Shown here piece by piece: positions 42,581 through 49,547 of a DNA stretch of 64,000 nt (positions are counted from its first letter, which is position 1; each line of letters opens with the position of its first letter). The notes under the pieces are model-generated. The model was given only the letters and a program-made list of their open reading frames with translations. It ran no database searches and was not told the origin of the DNA. The position numbers and the translations under genes were made by a program. The stretch is from Planctomycetota bacterium (GTDB lineage: Bacteria > Planctomycetota > Phycisphaerae > Phycisphaerales > Phycisphaeraceae): assembly GCA_024279865.1 (NCBI GenBank), contig JAJRRC010000081.1, positions 1 through 64,000 on the forward strand. Reading direction: 5' to 3'.

Positions 42581-42817
42581 ATGGCAAATCAATTCATGAC
42601 AACCGGCGAAATTGCAGACGAACTTGGCGTGACCCGCGACCGCGTGGAGTACATCGTCAGATCACGCAAGATCGGACCTGTGAGCCGAGCAGGGAACTAC
42701 CGACTGTTCAATGCGGAACAGGTCGAACAGATCCGCCAAGTCAACGCAAACCCAGGTTCCCCCGGCACCCCAGCAGCGCCTACCCACGCTGCCGGAACCG
42801 GGGGAACCACCAACTAG
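42581..42817 (+). CDS. MerR/excisionase-type HTH protein
   Basis: The ATG at 42581 follows a perfect AAGGAG. 78 aa: MTTGEIADELGVTRDRVEYIVRSRKIG is a winged-helix HTH (helix_turn_helix_17 type) with a Gly/Pro/Thr-rich tail. Such small proteins act as excisionases or early regulators. Its place beside the repressor and operator repeats supports a switch role; the exact one is unknown. Confidence 0.7.
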   Translation: MANQFMTTGEIADELGVTRDRVEYIVRSRKIGPVSRAGNYRLFNAEQVEQIRQVNANPGSPGTPAAPTHAAGTGGTTN

Positions 42818-42845
42818 CTAGTTCGGCAAATCAATCTATGACAAA

Positions 42846-43250
42846 TCAATCTATGACATCTTCAATTTCAGAGATTTCCCGCAACACCGCGTCTCGCACA
42901 TGGTTGGGCTGGTTGGCAAGGAACGACACCGCACAATTAACGACTTGTTGCTTACTAACGTTGAATTCCTCTGATAGAAATTCAATCTGGCGACGAATCG
43001 CATCGTTGACCAGCGGATTATCACGCAGGCTGACGGGAGGATCTTTGACCGATGCGGACAAATCTTCCCAATGCTCAAAACCAAGGGCACGAGCAATCGC
43101 AAACAATGTCGAAGCATGTGGATTCCCGGTCTTGCCAGACTCAATGCCTTGGACGCTGACCCTCGACACACTCGCTTCCTGTGCAAGCTTTTCCTGGCTC
43201 ATGCCCGCTTGCCTTCTAGCTTTTTTGATAATTTTCCCAAGTTGTTCCAT
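42846..43250 (-). CDS. XRE-family repressor, probable CI-like lysogeny regulator
   Basis: 134 aa. Residues 5-60 are a classic HTH (LGKIIKKARRQAGMSQEKLA, SVSRVSVQGIESGKTGNPHA). The C-terminal half is helical and has no protease Ser/Lys pair visible, so it is not a LexA-type self-cleaver. This fits cleavage by the ImmA/IrrE-like protease at 38808. It diverges from the small early gene at 43384 across a strong palindrome. Confidence 0.82.
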   Translation of the reverse strand: MEQLGKIIKKARRQAGMSQEKLAQEASVSRVSVQGIESGKTGNPHASTLFAIARALGFEHWEDLSASVKDPPVSLRDNPLVNDAIRRQIEFLSEEFNVSKQQVVNCAVSFLANQPNHVRDAVLREISEIEDVID

Positions 43251-43295
43251 AGCCAGATTTTAGATCAATTTAATGCACTTGGCAGTAAAAAATAA

Positions 43296-43320
43296 GCATA
43301 ATAATTGTATAAAATTATGC
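43296..43320. promoter_or_regulatory. Repressor operator palindrome and divergent promoters
   Basis: GCATAAT (43296) and ATTATGC (43314) flank an AT-rich centre. The leftward promoter TTGCAT-N16-TATGCT overlaps it. The rightward promoter TTGAAT (43329)-N16-TATAAC (43351) lies just beyond. This is the expected layout for autoregulation and silencing of early genes. Confidence 0.65.
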
Positions 43321-43383
43321 AAAAAGCCTTGAATTAGCAAAAAACCATGCTATAACTATACATATTCAAAGGAGACCCTTTCG

Positions 43384-43560
43384 ATGACAAACAATATTGA
43401 AGCCCTTCGCGTAACTGACAAACCAACAATTGCGATTGTTGAGCATTACCAACGTCAAGTCCAAGACAAGCAGGCTGGCCGCACCTTGATGCGTATCGTT
43501 CAAGCATTTCATGCCTCCGGAGGCTGCTTGGCTCCAACCGCTACTGAAACCACCAACTAG
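43384..43560 (+). CDS. Small early protein opposite the repressor (58 aa)
   Basis: ATG at 43384 with AAAGGAG 8 bases ahead; TAG at 43558-43560. MTNNIEALRVTDKPTIAIVE is followed by HYQRQVQDKQAGRTLMRIVQ, then a Thr-rich tail. Its place as first gene right of the operator, ahead of a terminator, is the cro or antirepressor slot, but no HTH is apparent. Confidence 0.6.
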   Translation: MTNNIEALRVTDKPTIAIVEHYQRQVQDKQAGRTLMRIVQAFHASGGCLAPTATETTN

Positions 43561-43576
43561 CCCCCATCAAGCTGGT

Positions 43577-43607
43577 CTGTCGACTTCGGTCGGCAGGCTG
43601 GTTTTTT
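43577..43607 (+). terminator. Early terminator 1 with UUCG loop
   Basis: CTGTCGAC-TTCG-GTCGGCAG (one G-U) is an 8-bp stem with a very stable UUCG tetraloop, followed by GCTGG and T6. Confidence 0.85.
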
Positions 43608-43678
43608 CTCCCCCCGGAAACCCCGGCTCCCCCGGTTCTCACCAAACAACCAGGCCCAATCACCGATGCAAAAGATCG

Positions 43679-43761
43679 CCAACAGTTCGACAAACCAAAC
43701 ACCCGGGACAAGCGTGTCTGGGCAGCCCGCACCCGACGTGGGTCGAACTGTTGGTCTTTTT
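43679..43761 (+). terminator. Early terminator 2, 13-bp perfect stem
   Basis: CCAACAGTTCGAC (43679-43691) pairs with GTCGAACTGTTGG (43742-43754) and is followed by TCTTTTT. The 50-base loop contains further pairing. Confidence 0.7.
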
Positions 43762-43773
43762 CAAAACAACATG

Positions 43774-43855
43774 GCCAGCAGTTCGGCAAGATTAACCCCC
43801 ATGATCGGCGGGCCTTTAAGGCTCGTTTCCAGCCGTCGGGCTGCTGGCTCTTTTC
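43774..43855 (+). terminator. Early terminator 3
   Basis: GCCAGCAG (43774-43781) pairs with CTGCTGGC (43841-43848), followed by TCTTTTCT. The long loop makes it less certain than the first two. Confidence 0.5.
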
Positions 43856-43899
43856 TGTCTCTCGCATGATGCAACCACTGTAAACGAAGGATCGTTCCC

Positions 43900-44598
43900 A
43901 TGGACAAGATTTCAAACACACCATTTCACGCGGATGAAACCATGCAAAAACTTATCACGTCAATCTACAGCCAAGTCAGAGATGCCATCGAAAACGGCGA
44001 CGTGCTGCCCAAGATGCTCTACGCCGGGCCGGGCGTGTCCAGCACCACCGTCGGGCGAATCATGGACCGACACCAGCCCGCCCCGTCGGACATGCACTTA
44101 AGCACGCTGTACCACATGATTGACCGCATGCCTCCGCTCCAGCAGATGGCACTGATCAGCACCCTGCTCAGTGAATGGCCCGTCAAGGTCATCCCGTCCC
44201 AAGCACCAGACATGGACCTCAATCACGACGGTTGTATTGATGCAGCCGATGCACGTGCCGCAGCAACCCAAGTCAATCAATCCGTGGCAGACATCGTGAG
44301 CCACGCGGTGGCGTCCGTCGAAGATGGCCACGTTGACGAAGACGAACGAGCCATGCAGCAGCGATTGCGGACCGTCATCCAGAATCAGGCTGATGTCTTG
44401 ATTGAAATCATCACGAACATCGCCAGTCAGCACGTCCGTCGTCAAGCACGTCCGTCGTCAAGCACGCCCGACCCCCGGAAGTGCCCGCGGGAACGAGCTT
44501 CGTATGGCATCGGCACAGTAATCGAGCACACAAATGAAAAAGCTGCCCAACATCGTAAAAGAAGATTGGTTTGTGAAGAAGCATCCAGACGCCCCTAA
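43900..44598 (+). CDS. Early phage protein with an EF-hand/dockerin-like calcium motif
   Basis: 232 aa; the ATG has AAGGA upstream. The N-terminal third (ITSIYSQVRDAIENGDVLPK) may bind nucleic acid. Residues 107-122 read MDLNHDGCIDAADARA, an EF-hand/dockerin-like loop with Asp at 1, 3 and 5. A helical segment follows. The function is unknown. The last 20 codons overlap the next gene. Confidence 0.55.
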   Translation: MDKISNTPFHADETMQKLITSIYSQVRDAIENGDVLPKMLYAGPGVSSTTVGRIMDRHQPAPSDMHLSTLYHMIDRMPPLQQMALISTLLSEWPVKVIPSQAPDMDLNHDGCIDAADARAAATQVNQSVADIVSHAVASVEDGHVDEDERAMQQRLRTVIQNQADVLIEIITNIASQHVRRQARPSSSTPDPRKCPRERASYGIGTVIEHTNEKAAQHRKRRLVCEEASRRP

Positions 44599-44818
44599 TG
44601 GCTTCTCGCGGATCTGCACAAACTCCAACGCACGCTGGCAAGACCGTGGCCAAATTTGTTTCGCACCGCAAAGCCTCACCCCGATCCTCGCAGCCGCACC
44701 CGCACTCGCAGAGATGATCGAGATGCTAATCACCCACGACCAGGATCGAAACCCAATAAGCACGCACCAAGAAGCAAGAAAACTCCTCCAAAGCATCGGA
44801 TGGGAGATTGATCAATGA
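44534..44818 (+). CDS. Small early phage protein
   Basis: 94 aa (MKKLPNIVKEDWFVKKHPDA; CFAPQSLTPILAAAPALAEM; LLQSIGWEIDQ). It overlaps the previous gene by 65 bases, and the next gene starts at its stop. The pattern of Ala-rich helix and Trp near the end is common in small phage proteins. No function is known. Confidence 0.5.
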   Translation: MKKLPNIVKEDWFVKKHPDAPNGFSRICTNSNARWQDRGQICFAPQSLTPILAAAPALAEMIEMLITHDQDRNPISTHQEARKLLQSIGWEIDQ

Positions 44819-45036
44819 ACACACAAAGCACACATCCCGACACCGTCACATTCAGCCGTGAAGCGATCAAGGCAAGCCGCCCCCGGTCCCGGGTTGCGAA
44901 CGATACGCCGTTGGTCAAAGGTGGCCAAGGGCGATCTGCAGGAGAGGTCGCAGACGCAGCATTGATCATCGCGGCATGTTTTGCCATCGGCAGCATTGTT
45001 GCTGTGTGGATCGCATGGACAGGCGGTGCGTCATGA
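44815..45036 (+). CDS. Small single-pass membrane protein
   Basis: 73 aa with a cytoplasmic basic N-terminus and one membrane helix (ALIIAACFAIGSIVAVWIAW). ATGA overlaps join it to both neighbours. The function is unknown. Confidence 0.6.
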   Translation: MNTQSTHPDTVTFSREAIKASRPRSRVANDTPLVKGGQGRSAGEVADAALIIAACFAIGSIVAVWIAWTGGAS

Positions 45037-45458
45037 AATGCTTAACCATTCAGCAGCCGTGGGCACACGCCATATTCAATCAGGGGAAGGATATGGAAAA
45101 CCGGTCGTGGCGAACAAAATACCGTGGCCCACTACTGATCCATGCGGGAGTGTCCCGTAAAAACTTCACCGCAGCAGGGCAGCTTGCATGGGGCGTGAAA
45201 TATCCAGGCTATGAAACCGATCATGAAAAGAACTGCAAATTCGGAGCCATCATTGGCGTATGCTGCGTTATTGGCTGCGAGCCTAGTTCTTTTTTCAATA
45301 AAAACCTGTGGTCGACCGGAAGTGGTTTTGGTTGGCAGCTTTCAGATGCTTTTGAATTCCTAACCCCCGTCCCGCTTAAAGGAAAGCAAGGGTTATTTAA
45401 CGTCCCCGACGATCTAGTTACAGAGCAGATCAAGGGGTGGCGGAGAAGCATTAAATAA
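45033..45458 (+). CDS. ASCH-domain protein
   Basis: From the ATG at 45033 (overlapping the previous stop) 141 aa: LTIQQPWAHAIFNQGKDMEN, SWRTKYRGPLLIHAG, and GFGWQLSDAF with a Phe/Leu-rich end. The fold is ASCH/PUA-like, which binds RNA or modified nucleic acids; relatives include N4-acetylcytidine hydrolases. The phage role is unknown. The long ORF from 44976 adds a shadow of the previous gene. Confidence 0.72.
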   Translation: MKCLTIQQPWAHAIFNQGKDMENRSWRTKYRGPLLIHAGVSRKNFTAAGQLAWGVKYPGYETDHEKNCKFGAIIGVCCVIGCEPSSFFNKNLWSTGSGFGWQLSDAFEFLTPVPLKGKQGLFNVPDDLVTEQIKGWRRSIK

Positions 45459-45468
45459 CGATCTACCC

Positions 45469-45522
45469 AAGCCCCGGTGCTGTTCCGGCGGCGGTGTGCA
45501 TGTCGGCACCGGGGCTTTTTAA
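45469..45522 (+). terminator. Terminator after the ASCH gene
   Basis: AAGCCCCGGTGC (45469-45480) pairs with GCACCGGGGCTT (45506-45517), then TTTTT. It is an 11-bp GC-rich stem. Confidence 0.85.
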
Positions 45523-45566
45523 CTCGACGCCATTCACAGTCCAAATAAACACCACGGAGAAGCATC

Positions 45567-46796
45567 ATGACACAAACCCCACCCCCACCCACGGAAGTTC
45601 GCCCAGAAGTTTCAGACACACCCCCGGCACCCCCCGCCCTCCCGGGCCCCTCGGCTCCACCGGTTTTCCAAACTCCTGACAAGCAATTCAGCCAGGCACT
45701 CTTTGCCGCACAGAAAGCCATCCAGGCAGTCAGCAAGGACGGACATAATAAGCACGGCGGCTACGACTATGCTTCGGCGGAAAACATGATCGTTCACTGT
45801 CGCCAAGCATTGCACGACAACGGCCTGACAGTTCGGCGTGGTTCATGGTCGATTTCCGAAGCCCGCCCACCGGTCGTGTCTATGAAATTTCAATGCATCC
45901 ACGCGGTGTCAGGCCAAGGCGTTGAAGACACCATTGCTTGGCCTGCCATCGAGCACAAGGGCATGCCAATCGATAAGGCTGTGGCAGCAGCTCTGACCAG
46001 TGCGTACAGCTACTGGCTCCGCGACCTGCTTATGGTGCCTCGCACGGATATCGAAATGGACCAGCGGGACGACAGCAACTATCGGCCGCAACCGCAATCA
46101 CAGAACAGGCCGCCAGCACGCACCGGGAATACTCAGGGCAACCAGCAGGGCCCCGGTGGCGGCAACAACTCGGCAGGTGCTCCCATGGGCAACTCAGGCG
46201 ACTTGTTTGGCATCGAACATATTGAAATCAAAAAGCAAGGCGAGAGCGACAAAGGACCATGGACGATCTGGGCCATCACTCTGGCGGGCGGGGTCAAGGT
46301 CGAAACGTTTGACGATACGCTCACGGGTCAGGCTCGCAAGGCCATGGAAGGTAACTACCTGGTTGTCGTGGCTTGGAGCCAAGGCCAATATGGCAACAAA
46401 CTTGAATCCGTTGAGATTCCCGCCGATCAGCAACCCCAGCAATCACCCCCGGCTACTACCACGGATAACGGGAACACTTCCGCCTCCCCTGCCGCCAGTG
46501 AAACAGAAACCTTCATTGAGCAAATCACGATTCACGAACTGTCAGACCGCAACGCAAAAATCGATGGTGTGCCGAGGAAAGTCTTTTCAGTTGTGACCGC
46601 AGACGCAAAACGTTTCGGCTGCATTAACGCATCCGCCGTCAAGGTTTTGATCCAAGCAAAGTTGGACAACGCGCCTGTGAGCATCACTTGGACACGCGAC
46701 AAGCGTGGCAGCCTGATCGTCGCAGCACAGCCTGTACAAACAAGCAACGGGGGAACCGGCATTCCCGGCATTGACGAAGACGACATGCCGTTTTAA
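45567..46796 (+). CDS. ERF-family single-strand annealing protein with an SSB-like acidic tail
   Basis: 409 aa. A Pro-rich leader is followed by the ERF domain (about residues 40-170; AVSKDGHNKHGGYDYASAEN and TSAYSYWLRDLLMVPRTDID). After a Gln/Pro linker come two repeated OB-like segments (about 210-290 and 310-395). The end reads GIDEDDMPF, very like the SSB C-terminal peptide DDDIPF that recruits DNA-repair proteins. The protein would anneal strands during phage recombination and hold SSB partners. Confidence 0.82.
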   Translation: MTQTPPPPTEVRPEVSDTPPAPPALPGPSAPPVFQTPDKQFSQALFAAQKAIQAVSKDGHNKHGGYDYASAENMIVHCRQALHDNGLTVRRGSWSISEARPPVVSMKFQCIHAVSGQGVEDTIAWPAIEHKGMPIDKAVAAALTSAYSYWLRDLLMVPRTDIEMDQRDDSNYRPQPQSQNRPPARTGNTQGNQQGPGGGNNSAGAPMGNSGDLFGIEHIEIKKQGESDKGPWTIWAITLAGGVKVETFDDTLTGQARKAMEGNYLVVVAWSQGQYGNKLESVEIPADQQPQQSPPATTTDNGNTSASPAASETETFIEQITIHELSDRNAKIDGVPRKVFSVVTADAKRFGCINASAVKVLIQAKLDNAPVSITWTRDKRGSLIVAAQPVQTSNGGTGIPGIDEDDMPF

Positions 46797-46851
46797 CCCA
46801 GCCCCAAAACCGTTCGAGATCAACATCGCTCTTAATTAAGGAACCCACGCC

Positions 46852-47403
46852 ATGACCACCGCAACACTCCCCACAACCCCCAAAAAACGTACGCTCTTGG
46901 ATATCAGCGAGGACCTGATTTCAATAGACGATCTACTCTACGAAGTCGAAGGCGACATCAGCGACAGCGACGCTGCCGAAGCTATTGATGCATGGCTCGA
47001 AGAAGCTGAGGTCAGCCTCAACGACAAAACGGATTCCTACGTCGGACTGATCCGCCAAAAAACGCTCATGGCCGCAGCACGCAAGGAAGAATCCGAACGC
47101 CTTGCACTGATGGCCAAGCAAGACGATGCCTCTGCCAAGTTCCTCAAGGACCGGCTCAAATTCACCCTGATGCGTCTGGGCCGCAAGTCAGCAGGCAACC
47201 TCCGCAAAGCCACGGTCACAGCCAACGGCGGCAAAGTGCCGCTGATCTTCGACAACGAAAAAACGGCTGTGCCAGAAGACTACCAAAAACAAATCGTCAA
47301 GACTGTGCCCGACACCGAACTTATCCGTGAAGCGCTCGAAGCAGGTGCCAATCTAGGATTCGTCCGTTTGGGCGAAAAGGGAACGCATCTTCGTATTAAG
47401 TAA
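46852..47403 (+). CDS. Siphovirus Gp157-family protein
   Basis: 183 aa. LLDISEDLISIDDLLYEVEG at the N-terminus and LKFTLMRLGRKSAGNLRKAT, with VPEDYQKQIVKTVPDTELIR, are typical of the Gp157 family found next to ERF or SSB genes. It is thought to help phage DNA replication. It sits in the early recombination operon. Confidence 0.8.
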   Translation: MTTATLPTTPKKRTLLDISEDLISIDDLLYEVEGDISDSDAAEAIDAWLEEAEVSLNDKTDSYVGLIRQKTLMAAARKEESERLALMAKQDDASAKFLKDRLKFTLMRLGRKSAGNLRKATVTANGGKVPLIFDNEKTAVPEDYQKQIVKTVPDTELIREALEAGANLGFVRLGEKGTHLRIK

Positions 47404-47442
47404 TCTCCTTCGTTTTAATTAACTCATATTTTAGGAAAAACC

Positions 47443-47640
47443 ATGCCACCAGAACCACTTACATCAACTGAACTTTTCGACTTTCAAGAACGAGCCATGG
47501 TCATGATGCGTCAATCGGCCTCACGAGGGGACAAGATCGCCCTGCGAAACCTAGCCGAGTCCTGCGTCAAGCTGCGGGCAAGGCTTGTGGTCTCTGAATA
47601 CGAAGAACAAATGGCAGACGTACCAAGCGAGGGGGAGTGA
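47443..47640 (+). CDS. Small early phage protein
   Basis: 65 aa (TSTELFDFQERAMVMMRQSA). ATGA coupling to the ParB-like gene is seen at the end. Helical and charged, function unknown. Confidence 0.55.
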   Translation: MPPEPLTSTELFDFQERAMVMMRQSASRGDKIALRNLAESCVKLRARLVVSEYEEQMADVPSEGE

Positions 47641-48626
47641 TGACGCTAACAAATAGAATCAGCATAGATGCCATTCGTACAGACGACGGCACGCAAATGC
47701 GATCCAGAATCGACGATAGCGTTGTCGATGAATATGCAGACCTGATAAAAGCAGGAGTCACGCTGCCGCCAGTCCTCTGCGTTTTCAATGATCAGCACCC
47801 TTGGCTCGTTGATGGCTTCCATCGCCTAGCCGCAGCCAAGCTGGCAGGGGAAAAAGACATCGTGGCAATTTGCAACGTCGGCACACAACGCGATGCCATC
47901 CTGATGAGTGTTGGAGCCAATGCAACCCACGGCTTAAGACGGACCCCTTTCGACAAACGCAAGGCTGTCTCCGTCCTACTCAATGACGACGAATGGAACC
48001 AGTGGTCGGACAACGAAATTGCCCGCCGATGCCACGTTTCGCACACCTTTGTTGCCAATGTCCGCAAGAGTCTCACTTGCAACGTTGCAAGTGAGAACCC
48101 CTCTGAGAGGTCATACAAGACGAAACACGGCTCCACCGCCACGATGAACACGGCAAAGATAGGCAACAACAACACACCCGCCGAGCCTCAAAACGCCGGC
48201 GTGGCAGGGTGCGAATTAGAGTCCTATGACCCGCCCGAAGATGCTTCGCCAGAACCGTCACATGCCACGTCCGTGGGGGTGGATGAGGGCGTAAAAGAAC
48301 CCCGTAACCAAGAACTGCCCACCGATAAACAAGGCAACCCGATCGCAAATCCTTGGGTTGCCGCGACGTTTGGACAATCACACAAACTCCGCGAGCAGGT
48401 CCAAGTGATCCGGCAAGTCCGAAAAGACTTCCGCGGTCTCGTGGAATCAGGGGAATCAATCGTCGCCCACCTGCACTATCAACAACTCGAAGCAGCACTG
48501 GCACAGGCAGTGAGAACGATCAACGCAGCCATCCCACACGCCGTGCTGCCAGAATCCGTGACCGATGAAAAGTACCGCAAAATTGGATGGCTCACAAAAG
48601 ATCAATTCGAGAGGTTGCCCAAATGA
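47637..48626 (+). CDS. ParB-like nuclease or DNA-binding protein
   Basis: 329 aa. Residues 1-110 are a ParB/Srx-like N-terminal domain (VVDEYADLIKAGVTLPPVLC, then PWLVDGFHRLAAAKLAGEK). Residues 110-165 contain HTH (DNEIARRCHVSHTFVANVRK) and the KHGSTATMNTAKIG motif seen in related phage proteins. The rest is acidic then helical. The coding sequence contains palindrome copy 4 exactly at the end of the HTH (48072-48095). It may bind DNA and act in segregation or regulation; activity is unknown. Confidence 0.8.
   Translation: MMTLTNRISIDAIRTDDGTQMRSRIDDSVVDEYADLIKAGVTLPPVLCVFNDQHPWLVDGFHRLAAAKLAGEKDIVAICNVGTQRDAILMSVGANATHGLRRTPFDKRKAVSVLLNDDEWNQWSDNEIARRCHVSHTFVANVRKSLTCNVASENPSERSYKTKHGSTATMNTAKIGNNNTPAEPQNAGVAGCELESYDPPEDASPEPSHATSVGVDEGVKEPRNQELPTDKQGNPIANPWVAATFGQSHKLREQVQVIRQVRKDFRGLVESGESIVAHLHYQQLEAALAQAVRTINAAIPHAVLPESVTDEKYRKIGWLTKDQFERLPK
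48072..48150 (+). repeat. Palindrome copy 4 inside the ParB-like gene
   Basis: The perfect 24-bp palindrome is at 48072-48095, and the next about 55 bases match copy 1 to its right. Here it is in frame, coding LTCNVASEN. Confidence 0.85.
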
Positions 48627-49012
48627 GAAGCATCGGAAAAATCATCTACAAAATTGTTTGTCGAGATGGAAAATACCACTGCGTCCGGCGGCGGAGACTG
48701 GGTAAAAACGGATCGTGGTGGGTTGTCGAAGACCTTGACGAACAGGGAAACATCGTCATCAAAAAGATGCTCGGCGGCAGGATTGAAACAAGCAATGAGT
48801 ACGCATCCCTTCGGATGCGCGAGAGCAAAAAAGAGGCGTGGGTAGAGTTTATCAAAACAGCATTTTTCAGATTCCACAGATATGACAAAAACGCTTGTAA
48901 CGCCGTTAGTGAACGTGATTGGGACACACACGATAAGAATCGGGAAAAAGCGATCAAATACAAACGGCAGGCATACCAAGCCCTGAACGACATGTGGGAG
49001 GACACGAAATGA
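48623..49012 (+). CDS. Unknown basic phage protein
   Basis: 129 aa from the ATG at 48623 (ATGA overlap with the ParB-like stop, GAGAGG upstream). MRSIGKIIYKIVCRDGKYHC, with VEDLDEQGNIVIKKMLGG, then a basic helical C-terminus. No family is recognised. Part of the early operon. Confidence 0.6.
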   Translation: MRSIGKIIYKIVCRDGKYHCVRRRRLGKNGSWWVVEDLDEQGNIVIKKMLGGRIETSNEYASLRMRESKKEAWVEFIKTAFFRFHRYDKNACNAVSERDWDTHDKNREKAIKYKRQAYQALNDMWEDTK

Positions 49013-49218
49013 GTTGGAAAGACAACCCAAAAATCAGAGACCTAGAACCCTACGCCACGGTACATAACTACGACATGGTGGTGGTGTTGGGGATCAAGCC
49101 TGATGGCGAAACCTATGAAATCGTGACCTATGGCAAAACCAAGAGTCTATGCAAGCAAGCTGATGGCATTGGGGCAAGGCTAAATCGTGCAGTACAAGCA
49201 GGGATGGTGATCGTATGA
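49009..49218 (+). CDS. Unknown small phage protein
   Basis: 69 aa (MSWKDNPKIRDLEPYATVHN; YDMVVVLGIKPDGETYEIVT). ATGA coupling to both neighbours. A similar short protein often precedes phage methyltransferases, but no function is known. Confidence 0.6.
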   Translation: MSWKDNPKIRDLEPYATVHNYDMVVVLGIKPDGETYEIVTYGKTKSLCKQADGIGARLNRAVQAGMVIV

Positions 49219-49547
49219 GCAAAACGAAACCGGAGTTCTACATCATCAACCACACCGATGCCCCATCCGAGAGAATGATTGCTCAGCGAGTAAGTGAAAC
49301 AAGATCCCAATACATTCATCCTGATCTTCGTGATTGGCATAAAAAAAATGGGCTACTACAAATTACAGGAGAGTCTACTCCTGTCGAAAACTTTGGCGTC
49401 AAAATTGAGGTTTATGGCCGCAGATGTTCGTTTTGTGCAAAGCATTCCAAAAGCGATGCCAAGTATTCTGACGGCACAACACGACGTTGGCAGGGGACAA
49501 ACTTCTTTATCCTTGACCTGCTTGAGCCGCCGGAGGGCCTCGCATGA
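49215..49547 (+). CDS. Unknown small phage protein
   Basis: 110 aa (EFYIINHTDAPSERMIAQRV; YGRRCSFCAKHSKSDAKYS). A CSFC pair may bind metal. It overlaps the methyltransferase start by 4 bases. Confidence 0.6.
   Translation: MSKTKPEFYIINHTDAPSERMIAQRVSETRSQYIHPDLRDWHKKNGLLQITGESTPVENFGVKIEVYGRRCSFCAKHSKSDAKYSDGTTRRWQGTNFFILDLLEPPEGLA

Larger units (their letters stand above)
43561..43899 (+). other. Non-coding early leader with three terminator-like hairpins
   Basis: No supported gene. The stretch has three successive stem-loops each followed by a T-rich run, and duplicated sequence GCCAxCAGTTCGxCAA (43678 and 43774). It lies between the operator-controlled promoter and the early operon, so transcription must read through all three. 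An antitermination system (protein or RNA based) is a reasonable idea but no nut or put site is recognised. Confidence 0.55.

Noticed and set aside
43511-43795. 94-aa plus ORF across the early terminators
   Set aside because: It runs through two stable terminator hairpins and has no recognisable domain.
44019-44796. Minus ORFs opposite the early genes
   Set aside because: Antisense frames without ribosome sites or domains.
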